This document shows, in pieces, positions 54,385 through 62,900 of a DNA stretch of 63,399 nucleotides. The notes beneath the pieces are model-generated. The model ran no database searches and was not told where the DNA came from. It saw only the letters and a program-made list of their open reading frames with translations. The stretch is from the NCBI GenBank assembly GCA_028288365.1, contig JAQBNU010000050.1:1-63399 (forward strand), written 5' to 3'. The stretch comes from Chitinophagaceae bacterium (GTDB lineage Bacteria > Bacteroidota > Bacteroidia > Cytophagales > Cytophagaceae). The translations under genes were made by a program, and so were the position numbers. The stretch's first letter is position 1. Each line of letters starts with the position of its first letter.

Positions 54385-56955
54385 ATGAAAAAACTTCGAC
54401 CATTTTCATTTTTAAGATTTACATTTCTTTCTCTGCTTTTTATTCCTTCTCTGCAAATGCTTTTCGCACAGCACGCTGCAGATCCCGATACCATCATAGG
54501 AATGGGAGCCTTTAATCAAACGGTAGCAAGCATCGCTATACAATCGGATGAAAAAATAATAGTGGGCGGAGCTTTTACTTATTTTAAAGGTACTCCGACA
54601 AACGGTATAGCACGTCTGAATAAAAATGGAACATTGGATAAAACCTTTAATCAGGGAGGAGCAGGGGCTGACGCCGATGTTGTCGGGACTGCCATTCAAT
54701 CGGATGGAAAAATAATCGTGATAGGATATTTTTCAAATTATAACGGAGAGGCCGCCAATAAAATCGTTCGGTTAAATGCAGATGGTTCCATTGATCATAC
54801 ATTCAATGTAGGTGCCTCGATTGACACATACGATTACTTTTTGTCTATCACACTTCAACCTGATCATAAAATTCTATTGACAGGTTCATTGACTATATTC
54901 AATCATTCAACTGTAAGCGGCGTCATTCGCCTCAATACGGATGGTTCACTAGACAATACCTTTAATACAAATCTATTGGCGTCTGATTTGATTCATGGAC
55001 AAATGAATGTTGCTGCTCTTCAATCGGATGGGAAGATAGTGATCGGCGGAGACGGCGATAGCGCATTCCAGGGGATTGCTAGGCTCAATGCCGATGGTAC
55101 ACTGGACAATAGCTTTACTATTATTGCAGGATTTCAAGGAACGGTAACTGGCATTGGTATTCAATCCGATGATAAAATAATCGTTGGAGGAGCTATTGGC
55201 AACGCTAGTCAAACGCTTTATTATTATAATCTTCTTGTGTTAAATGCGGATGGAACGTTAAATGGCAGGTGTGAATTGGGATTTGTCGACCGTCCGGATA
55301 TTCACTGTTTAACGGTTCAATCAGATGATAAAATTATTGTGAGCGGCTCTTTTGACACTTATCCTGATAGCTACACCGAGCAAGGTCTTGTTCGATTGAA
55401 TTCGGATGGATCTTTAGATACTACTTTTAATTATCTGCTAGAAGATCTTCCTCCTCAATATATTGCTGCCGTAGCGATTCAGACGGATGGGGAAATTCTT
55501 GTGGGGGGAGCTCAAGACGTATTGTCGACACCTATTAATAATATTACCAGGTTAAATTCAAATGGCAGGGTCGACTTTTCTTTTTACTTAATATCCGGTG
55601 CGTACGATGTCATCTCGGCAAGTGCCGTTCAGTCGGATGGTAAAATCATTATCGTTGGAGATTTTTATAGCTACAGAAATAAAATCATAACGAGTAATGT
55701 AGTTAGAATTAATACGGACGGTACAATAGACGAAACGTTTGTTATTCCTTCCGGTATAACCAGCGGGTTAAATGTAGTAACCATACAAGCAGATGGGAAA
55801 ATCATTTTGGCTGGTTCTACCAATCTCAATGATACGCCAATCAGCGGAATCATTCGTTTGAATACAGATGGGGCACTGGATAACACGTTTCATACGGGTG
55901 GAGGAATATCTTATCAGGGAAAAGTCAATTGCATCGCTCTCCAGCCCGATGGGAAGATTCTTGTTGGTGGAAATTTTACAGGTTACGATGTTACTCCTTG
56001 CTATAACATTGCGAGGTTAAATTCAGATGGAAGCTACGACAATTCTTTTTCTACCGGTTCCGGATTCAATCAAGAAGTATTGTCTCTTGGTCTTCAATCA
56101 GATCATAAAATTTTAGTCGGAGGAAGTTTTATTACTTTTGATGGAAACTCTAATAGTTATTTTGTCAGATTAAATTCGGATGGAAGCTATGATAATTCTT
56201 TTGTCCATGGCTCCGGTGCAGATGAGGATGTCTTGGCGATTACGATTCAATCCGACAATAGAATTTTAATCGGAGGATTCTTCGAGACATATAATGGTAC
56301 AGCATGCAACGGGTTGGCTCGTTTAAATGCAGATGGTACACTTGATCCTACATTTTCTGTCGTGGGACCGACCGATGGATATGGCTATGTAAGAACTATT
56401 CTATCTCAGCCGGATGGAAAAATTATTATTGGCGGCTTTTTTGAATTGTATAATGGAGAGTCGATTCATTCCCTGGCAAGGTTAAATACAGATGGTAGTC
56501 TGGATCATAGCTTTAATGGTGGTTCAGGTATTGATGCTGCTCCCTATACTGACGGTGGTGTTGTTACTGCTAGTTTTTTGTCTAATGGAAAAATTTTGGT
56601 GACTGGAGCTTTTCATCATTATCAGGATAAAGTATTTAACAACATGGTTGTTTTAGAAGGAGAAATGGGAGACGCTATCACAACAGCAGTTGCTTCATCC
56701 AATGCAAGTAATAAAACAGAAGCAAAAATATATCCTAATCCAACCAATGGATTACTCCATATTGAAATACCAAGTAATGGTAAGGATACGAAAATTAGTT
56801 TCTTAAATACATTGGGAATTGTTCAAAAAGAAATCGCACTGAACAATACATTACTGAATCAGGTAAATATCAGTGATCTCAAACAAGGAATGTATATCTA
56901 TACAATCGCACAGGATGGAGAATCCGTTGGCGAAGGGTTGGTTCAAAAATGGTAA
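54385..56955 (+). CDS. Secreted delta-60 repeat protein with T9SS sorting domain
   Basis: The 856-residue paralogue of the protein at 27210-29741 has a signal peptide (ending LFAQ). Fourteen QxDGKIxxGG repeats each pair with RLNxDGSxDxxF. The C-terminal T9SS domain is KIYPNPTNG ... GLVQKW. Fourteen repeats could form two seven-bladed propellers. Role unknown, but surface display is likely. Confidence 0.9.
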   Translation: MKKLRPFSFLRFTFLSLLFIPSLQMLFAQHAADPDTIIGMGAFNQTVASIAIQSDEKIIVGGAFTYFKGTPTNGIARLNKNGTLDKTFNQGGAGADADVVGTAIQSDGKIIVIGYFSNYNGEAANKIVRLNADGSIDHTFNVGASIDTYDYFLSITLQPDHKILLTGSLTIFNHSTVSGVIRLNTDGSLDNTFNTNLLASDLIHGQMNVAALQSDGKIVIGGDGDSAFQGIARLNADGTLDNSFTIIAGFQGTVTGIGIQSDDKIIVGGAIGNASQTLYYYNLLVLNADGTLNGRCELGFVDRPDIHCLTVQSDDKIIVSGSFDTYPDSYTEQGLVRLNSDGSLDTTFNYLLEDLPPQYIAAVAIQTDGEILVGGAQDVLSTPINNITRLNSNGRVDFSFYLISGAYDVISASAVQSDGKIIIVGDFYSYRNKIITSNVVRINTDGTIDETFVIPSGITSGLNVVTIQADGKIILAGSTNLNDTPISGIIRLNTDGALDNTFHTGGGISYQGKVNCIALQPDGKILVGGNFTGYDVTPCYNIARLNSDGSYDNSFSTGSGFNQEVLSLGLQSDHKILVGGSFITFDGNSNSYFVRLNSDGSYDNSFVHGSGADEDVLAITIQSDNRILIGGFFETYNGTACNGLARLNADGTLDPTFSVVGPTDGYGYVRTILSQPDGKIIIGGFFELYNGESIHSLARLNTDGSLDHSFNGGSGIDAAPYTDGGVVTASFLSNGKILVTGAFHHYQDKVFNNMVVLEGEMGDAITTAVASSNASNKTEAKIYPNPTNGLLHIEIPSNGKDTKISFLNTLGIVQKEIALNNTLLNQVNISDLKQGMYIYTIAQDGESVGEGLVQKW

Positions 56956-57079
56956 TCCGTCTTAATGAACTTCACTGGTGCTAGTGAAATTGTTGATCGA
57001 AAGATGAATTAATTTTAATTGCGTTTGAATGTGAACAGGTGTTCTACCTACTTACACTCAAACGCATTATTATTTTTGA

Positions 57080-57418
57080 TTACTTCTTAAAGCTCACCAA
57101 TTGTGAACCGGCATATAAGATCACTACGACAGGAACAAAGACATGTAAAATAGGATCACCCAAGTACACATGTGTCGCTAGTGCTCCCACCATCACTACG
57201 ATCACCATCAAAGCCCCGTATTTTCTGGTCTTTTCAATGAGCAGCATGGTACCACCTGCCAGTTCAAACAACCCTACGATATAGAAGAGCCAATAAGGGA
57301 AATCCGCCCGTTCAAAAATGGCAGCTGATAGACTGTCCATGTTGATCAATTTTAATATACCGGTAGCAATGAACATCAGACCGATGAGCAGGTTGAGAAT
57401 TGTTTTGGCGACTTTCAT
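57080..57418 (-). CDS. DoxX-family membrane protein
   Basis: The 112-residue protein has four transmembrane helices. GLMFIATGILKLIN and LFELAGGTMLLIEKTRKYGALMV are typical of DoxX/DoxD-like proteins. It stands alone, with the motif GGTAACTACTAA 165 bp upstream identical to one at the HxlR gene 31674, hinting at control by an HxlR protein. No HxlR gene is adjacent. Confidence 0.88.
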   Translation of the reverse strand: MKVAKTILNLLIGLMFIATGILKLINMDSLSAAIFERADFPYWLFYIVGLFELAGGTMLLIEKTRKYGALMVIVVMVGALATHVYLGDPILHVFVPVVVILYAGSQLVSFKK

Positions 57419-57447
57419 AAATGAAGTTTAGTGATTAGTAGTTTTAT

Positions 57448-57477
57448 CTTACCCTTAAATCCTCCCAAGGAGAATTA
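57448..57477. repeat. Degenerate copy of the CCCCTAAATCCCC repeat
   Basis: CTTACCCTTAAATCCTCCCA and the following AGGAGAATT correspond to the left arm of the 661 element with several changes. Preceded, like the 661 copy, by GTGATTAGT. Confidence 0.5.
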
Positions 57478-57568
57478 CGATCAGGAGATAATTTAAATAA
57501 TTTTATTGATTTAACTTTCATCTGCTTTTTATTGTTGCAAACTTATACCAAAGATTAGCTGTTTTTAA

Positions 57569-57594
57569 CCAAAAATATTTTGGTAACTACTAAC
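57569..57594. promoter_or_regulatory. Palindrome and shared 12-mer upstream of doxX
   Basis: ACCAAAA-ATA-TTTTGGT (57569-57585) is a perfect inverted repeat. It overlaps GGTAACTACTAA (57583-57594), which also occurs in the HxlR-SDR divergent region. Confidence 0.45.
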
Positions 57595-57691
57595 CAACAA
57601 GTAAATATGGACTGTTCGCACCTGCTGATGCAGCACCTCTTGCTTGATGTACTTGAACCCAAGCGTGGACACTTGAACCTGCACTAACGTT

Positions 57692-59119
57692 TCAACTCCT
57701 CAACCACGGAAATATTTTTTTATTCTCCTTCTTCCTTTTTGCTGCATAAGAGAGTAATAGTTTTTCAAAAAATGTTTCGATGGGTTTAAGCAGTAAGGCA
57801 ATCATTAGCTTGCTCGCCAAATTGATCCATACATTTTGAGAATAAGAATCGACGATGGGATCCAACAATCCTTCAGAGAGAATAAATAATCCAATCGCCA
57901 CCAGCAAGGTGAGGGAAGTCGCAAACTTGCTGATGCGTACTCGGGTCAATTCATCGATGGTCTCTGTCAATTCTTTGTTGGTGCGGTCCAGCTCGTCGTT
58001 GGCATTTTTTAATTCTACATTTCTCAACCGTTCTATTTCTGCATCCTTAGCTGCCGATTCCAGTTGGTTGATGACCAGAATGTTTTTGATCCGCGCGGCA
58101 GTTTCTGAATTGTACACTTCTTCTTTGAGGGCATGTACTTGCTCCAGGTGTGCAAAGGCTTCGGTATAGTTTTGCTCTGCTTTGAAGATGTCACAGAATT
58201 CTTTGTGGATATCCAGTAGCAAGCCTTTGTAATCTTTGGACTGCGCAATCACAAAGGCTTCCTGTAACATTCTTTTCGCTTCTTGCAGTCGATGGATCTT
58301 CTTGTAACAGCTGCCCATATCAATCATCGTCACGACCTGTACATAGGTATGCTTGATGCGGATGGCCGTGTTCAATAATTTTTCATAATGCTGTAAGGCT
58401 ATGTCGTATTGCCCTTGTTTCTCGTGCCATTTGGCAATGCGGCTGTAAGTAATGTGGTTACCGAGTTCACCGTTCAACGCAGGTATCTGTATGCTTTCGT
58501 TGAAGTATTGTATGGAGTGTTCGAAGTCGTTGGCGTTTAGGTAAATCATTCCAGTGACCATGAGTGTATAGCGCTCCTGCTCCTGGTCCTTCAATTCCCG
58601 GGCATAGGCAAGACTTTGTAAGGCGTACTGTATAGCGGTGGGCAGGTCCTTAAAGTAAGAATAGATCCGGGCCATGTTGATCAGTGTTTTCGCCTCTTGC
58701 GCTTTATCGCCGAAGGCAGCACTGATCTTTTGACTTTCAAGAAACAGGTCCAATGCCTTTTCATAATTACTCAGTCGGCTGTGAGTAATGCCCAGTATGT
58801 ACAGTGGAAAACTAATCTCTTTTTGCGCGCCTGTTTTTTTATAAAAGTAAATGGCTCTTAATAAATATTCGAAAGCTTGTTCAATATCGGAAAGCTGCAA
58901 CTTGTGAAATCCCAAAATGGATAAACTGTCTGCGAGTCCTTTCTCATAATGTATGTCCGAAGATTTTTGATGTGCTGCTTCCGCTAAAGAAGTGGATCTT
59001 GCCGCATCAATATGATGCAGTTCAAAGGCGATGCGGTTCTGCCAATCGATTTTGGTAAATTCGTCTGTGGCCTGTTGAAGTTTTTCCTCCAGTTGTGCGA
59101 TCGTCAGTTTTTCTTCCAT
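57692..59119 (-). CDS. TPR protein with C-terminal coiled coil and membrane helices
   Basis: In this 475-residue protein, residues 30-330 form about seven TPR-like helical repeats (SLSILGFHKLQLSDIEQAFE, ALDLFLESQKISAAFGD and similar). A coiled coil (about 340-395) is followed by two hydrophobic segments (about 400-418 and 430-450). The layout resembles the TPR-sensor half of Bacteroidota signalling proteins, but no kinase or cyclase domain follows. It may be a membrane-tethered scaffold. Confidence 0.8.
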   Translation of the reverse strand: MEEKLTIAQLEEKLQQATDEFTKIDWQNRIAFELHHIDAARSTSLAEAAHQKSSDIHYEKGLADSLSILGFHKLQLSDIEQAFEYLLRAIYFYKKTGAQKEISFPLYILGITHSRLSNYEKALDLFLESQKISAAFGDKAQEAKTLINMARIYSYFKDLPTAIQYALQSLAYARELKDQEQERYTLMVTGMIYLNANDFEHSIQYFNESIQIPALNGELGNHITYSRIAKWHEKQGQYDIALQHYEKLLNTAIRIKHTYVQVVTMIDMGSCYKKIHRLQEAKRMLQEAFVIAQSKDYKGLLLDIHKEFCDIFKAEQNYTEAFAHLEQVHALKEEVYNSETAARIKNILVINQLESAAKDAEIERLRNVELKNANDELDRTNKELTETIDELTRVRISKFATSLTLLVAIGLFILSEGLLDPIVDSYSQNVWINLASKLMIALLLKPIETFFEKLLLSYAAKRKKENKKIFPWLRS

Positions 59120-59332
59120 GTCAAATCAGTGGAGGGCAGGAATAAGTCATTTGAAGTAAACGGGTGAAAAATAGTAAATACATGCTAATATAATTTACGA
59201 TCATTTTTTTAGATTAAAAATAGCAGATACCTAAGCCTGAAGGTTAACTATATATCTATAGACCTCATTGGAGAATTAATTTTAATAGGATGGACAAATA
59301 GTTGTTTGTGATGATGAATCACTGTCTTAGTT

Positions 59333-59413
59333 TGGGCATTCCCTCCTTCGTCGGGCCGAGCTTTCGCTAGTCTCCCGCTAAATAGCGGGATCATACAATG
59401 GCTCAATCCTTTA
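59333..59413 (-). repeat. Dispersed structured element, copy 2
   Basis: On the minus strand: AAGGATTGAGCCATTGTATG, hairpin TCCCGCT-ATTT-AGCGGGA, then GCGAAAGCTCGGCCCGACG and GGGAATGCCC. It matches copy 1 in order and spacing with scattered changes. The rest of the 59120-59528 gap shows no gene. Confidence 0.75.
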
Positions 59414-59528
59414 TGCAGCAACAAAAATCATCGTCTCATTTCTTCAGGTCACGACCCGAAGTCGTAAAAATAAATAACCACTACCCGATGAAACATCGGA
59501 TAGTGGCTCATGATATAAATAATAGATA

Positions 59529-60275
59529 TTACTGTTTTACAATGGTATTCCCCGCTAAGATCACAGTACCTGTTCTGGCCAAGGCTTTGCCGTCTAGCGT
59601 GGCGCCCGTTTCGAAGGTAATCGATTGCATGGCCATGACAATACCTTTGAAAACGGAAGTAGTACCGAACGTAGCTGAACTCCCTACTTGCCAGAAGATG
59701 TGAGAAGCCTGGGCACCTCCGCTCAGGATGACTTGACGTCCTGATGTAGCCGTCAGTGTAGACGCAATTTGAATAATGAAGACCGCGTTGGCATTGCCTT
59801 TCGCATCAAAGGTCAGGTCACCGGAAGATACAGCAAGGGAAGAAGTAGATTTATACAAGCCCGGTGTCAGTGTCAGTCCGCCTAAGTTTCCAGATAAGGT
59901 AACGATATCCGTTGACGTTCTACCCGCTGCATCGTTATAGGCCAGCATCAAATCTGCTTTCGCATTGTTGGCTGTGGTATCGTTGATGTGTTTTGTGCCG
60001 TTCAGGATACCAGGAGGAAAACCTCCGATGGAAGTACCGGGACTTAATCCCATGTCGCCCGTAATGGTGGTTGCTCCCGTATTGGTGACAGATGTTCCTG
60101 CCAATACCGCTAACGTAGAAGCGGAATAACCCAAGGAGACACTAGGTTGGGTAGTGGTTTGAGTGGTTATTACATTGGTTGTTCCGGAAGAAGGCGAAGG
60201 ACTATCTTTTTTGCAATGGGCAAAAAATACAACGACTGCCAAGGCAAGAGTTGTCAAGAGTGTATTTCTTTTCAT
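59529..60275 (-). CDS. Ice-binding-like (DUF3494) lipoprotein
   Basis: The 248-residue protein has a lipoprotein-like signal (FFAHC, Cys21). Its DUF3494 domain includes YSASTLAVLAGTSVTNTG, ITGDMGLSPGTSIGGFPPG and FWQVGSSATFGTTSVFKGIVMA, the last being the typical LBT-type ice-binding motif region. It is probably anchored to the envelope. Proteins of this family bind ice or serve as adhesins. Either is possible here. Confidence 0.88.
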   Translation of the reverse strand: MKRNTLLTTLALAVVVFFAHCKKDSPSPSSGTTNVITTQTTTQPSVSLGYSASTLAVLAGTSVTNTGATTITGDMGLSPGTSIGGFPPGILNGTKHINDTTANNAKADLMLAYNDAAGRTSTDIVTLSGNLGGLTLTPGLYKSTSSLAVSSGDLTFDAKGNANAVFIIQIASTLTATSGRQVILSGGAQASHIFWQVGSSATFGTTSVFKGIVMAMQSITFETGATLDGKALARTGTVILAGNTIVKQ

Positions 60276-60433
60276 GGTTCAGCTTTAAGCGACAAAAGAA
60301 CTTTGACGCTTCAGGTAACAGGCATAAGCTGTACCAGCTTTGCTTTATCCCTTCATGGTGTTGCAACGATGTATTACCTGGGGTGGAAATAGTGCAATGG
60401 GGTATGAATGACTTCTATTGGTCATTGTGAAGG

Positions 60434-60676
60434 CGAAGTGCAACGGAGGACTTCCGAGGTCCGCACGAGTACCTTCGAAGTGCAACGGAGGACTTCCGAG
60501 GTCTGCACGAGTACCTTCGAAGTGCAATGGAGGACTTCCGAGGTCTGAACGAGTACCTCCGAAGTACAACGGAGGACTTCCGAGGTCCGCGCGAGTACCT
60601 CCGAAGTACAACGGAGGACTTCCGAGGTCCGCACGAGTACCTCCGAAGTACAACGGAGAACTTCCGAGGTCCAATC
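60434..60676. repeat. 42-bp tandem repeat array (about 5.8 units)
   Basis: Units start at 60434, 60476, 60518, 60560, 60602 and a partial at 60644. Each holds two short stems: GAGGT/ACCTC(T) and CCTCCG/CGGAGG. In the first two junctions CCTTCG replaces CCTCCG and keeps pairing through a G-T wobble. The unit length is divisible by three, so open frames on both strands result from the periodicity and are not thought to be genes. Confidence 0.9.
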
Positions 60677-60901
60677 CTTTAATGCAGTGAATAAAAATCA
60701 GCAAGTAGTGATTTCTAATCAGCATTGTTGGTATTGATCTTGTGTTGTAACACTTTTAATACATACGATTATGTATTAAAATTAGGAGGGGTAATGCAAC
60801 GCTTTGATTTTAATTTCCGTTAACTCAAACGCCATTAGGTGCAGGTTCAGCCATTTCGCTGGCCTTTTTATGCCGTAAGGAATGTGTCATCTAAAATAAC
60901 A

Positions 60902-62044
60902 ATGATCATGGATTTATTTTCCGATAACGTGGACATCAAAACCCTGGAAGAGGCTACCAGACTTTTTCATGAAAGCAGAGCAGGGTTTCTGACATTGTTT
61001 AACAATAGTCCCATTTGCATGAGCATGACGACTCCTCAAAGGACGTATAAAAAAGTAAACAAAAAGTTTTTAGAAAAATTTGGTTACACAGAATCAGAAA
61101 TCGTTGATCGAAATTCCATTGAAGTGGGCATCCTGGACATAGAAGAATCGGCGCGTGTAGGTGCGCTCATCAAAACAAAAGGACGACTGCAAAATGATTA
61201 TGTGAAATGCATTGCTAAAGACGGCACAGTCGTGCACACGATCTCCTCCATTGAAATGATGGAGATGAACGGAGAGTTGCACCTGGTCTCTTTCTTTCTG
61301 GACATTACAAAAATCATCGAACAGCAGGCCATCATAGAGCAACATGCGCAACAGCTGGAAGCAGTCAATAAAGAACTGGAAGCTTTTTCTTATTCTGTAT
61401 CACACGACTTGATGACACCGTTGCGCGCCATTAATGGCTATGTGAAGATACTGGAAGAAGATTTCTATGCACTTTTTGATGACGAGGGGAAAAGGGTATT
61501 GTCTGCGGTTCAGAAAAACACGAAGAAAATGGCGAATTTAATCGATGACCTTTTATCTTTTGCAAAAGTAGGAAAGCAGGCCGTGTTAAAAACAGAGATC
61601 GATGCGAATGAAATGGTAAAGGAAATTGTACTGGATCTTAAAAATACAATTCCTCACAAAGCAGAAATAACGATAGGTGACTTGCATACCGCCAAAGGGG
61701 ACTACGCGCTGATAAAACAGGTGTTCATCAATTTGCTTTCGAATGCTATCAAATATTCTTCTAAAAAAGAGAAGCCGCTTATAGAAGTGACGTCGGAAAT
61801 CAAGAACGATCAGGTGGTATATACCATCAAGGATAATGGAGAAGGATTTAACATGAAATACATAGACAAATTGTTTGGCGTCTTTCAACGCTTGCACAGC
61901 AGCGAAGAGTTTGAAGGAACCGGAGTGGGGCTAGCCACTGTGCAGCGTATCATCAATAAACATGGAGGGACGATTCATGCGCAGGCTGAACCAGGTTTGG
62001 GAGCTACATTTACTTTTACGTTGCCGCTCACTTCTCTTTCATAA
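60902..62044 (+). CDS. PAS-domain sensor histidine kinase
   Basis: The ATG at 60902 (MIMDLFSDN) gives 380 residues; a GTG 21 codons earlier is in frame but less likely. A PAS domain spans about residues 25-150 (FNNSPICMSMTTPQRTYKKV). The HisKA region has the phosphorylated His in SYSVSHDLMTPLR. The ATPase domain has N box NLLSNAIKYS, DNGEGF and GTGVGLATV. There is no membrane segment, so it is a soluble kinase. No response regulator is adjacent. Confidence 0.92.
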   Translation: MIMDLFSDNVDIKTLEEATRLFHESRAGFLTLFNNSPICMSMTTPQRTYKKVNKKFLEKFGYTESEIVDRNSIEVGILDIEESARVGALIKTKGRLQNDYVKCIAKDGTVVHTISSIEMMEMNGELHLVSFFLDITKIIEQQAIIEQHAQQLEAVNKELEAFSYSVSHDLMTPLRAINGYVKILEEDFYALFDDEGKRVLSAVQKNTKKMANLIDDLLSFAKVGKQAVLKTEIDANEMVKEIVLDLKNTIPHKAEITIGDLHTAKGDYALIKQVFINLLSNAIKYSSKKEKPLIEVTSEIKNDQVVYTIKDNGEGFNMKYIDKLFGVFQRLHSSEEFEGTGVGLATVQRIINKHGGTIHAQAEPGLGATFTFTLPLTSLS

Positions 62045-62249
62045 ACAAGGTCGAAGTGTTTGTTGGATCGGTTGTTAAATTGACCACGACTGGTGCATTT
62101 GGGTTTTGAAAAAGAGGCATACGAAGAACGTTCTGTGGTGTTGCTTATTAATTTTTATAGCTCTAGTTTAAGATTTGGTTGTTGGTTGGTTTATGAAGTT
62201 GGTGAATAATAAGTTTAATATGAATTGGGATGAACGAGTTCTATTCAAT
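62045..62249. other. Gap without a gene
   Basis: AT-rich with no clear gene or hairpin. Leads into the structured repeat at 62250. Confidence 0.4.
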
Positions 62250-62344
62250 GAGGGTAATGGCGTTCCCTTCGGGCCGGGCTTTCGCCACTTGCTTTCACGC
62301 TGAAAAAGCGTGAAGAGCTCAGACAATGGCTCAATCCCTAACGC
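62250..62344 (-). repeat. Dispersed structured element, copy 3 (variant hairpin)
   Basis: On the minus strand: GCGTTAGGGATTGAGCCATT, then a hairpin with stem TTCACGCT/AGCGTGAA (62294-62313) instead of TCCCGCT/AGCGGGA, then GGCGAAAGCCCGGCCCGAAG and GGAACGCC. The change of stem sequence with pairing kept is the strongest sign of structure. Confidence 0.75.
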
Positions 62345-62900
62345 TACATCAATGTTCCCCCCCGCCAATCTTAGGAGAAAAACATTCACTTGAGGACTTT
62401 GGAAAAGGATGATGAATTCGTAGAACCCTATAGTGCAAAAAAACTTTTTATTACAAAACATGTACGAAGAAATAATCGGCAGAAAACTGAAATGATTGTA
62501 GACGAGATCTTGGCAGTGGTTTTATTTTTTATTTTTCAAGTATCATATTTTTTAATTCATATAAATAGTAGTCGCAACGTTTGAAATTTAACAGGAAGCG
62601 TTTTTGTATTCCTCTATCATGGTATTTCTTACTGGGCTATTTACTAATCGTTTTGACCTGTACCATTTACCATTCGAAATACAGGCTTTTGTCCTTTGAT
62701 TTCCCTATTTGGGCATTTTTATACCCTGTTTGACTCCTTTGTTTCCCCATTTGATCACTTTGTTTCCCCACTTTATCTAAAATATATACACATTAGTCTA
62801 TAGTAATTATTGTTTTAACGAATTAAAAATTGGACGAATTTAAACTTCCGTATACCTAAAAGTATGATTTAAGGCTATTACGAATCAATAACCGCTATTT
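62345..62900. other. Gap upstream of the last gene
   Basis: No convincing gene. CTTTGTTTCCCCA occurs at about 62737 and again at about 62758. The rest is AT-rich. Short ORFs across it lack support. Confidence 0.4.

Noticed and set aside
60434..60676. Possible CRISPR array
   Set aside because: The whole 42-bp unit is conserved; there are no variable spacers and no cas genes.
60418..60690. Open reading frames on both strands across the 42-bp array
   Set aside because: They exist because the period is a multiple of three; the composition is repeat-driven and no start signal is seen.
62168..62584. Two small ORFs around the third structured element
   Set aside because: They overlap the element or AT-rich sequence and have no protein-like pattern.
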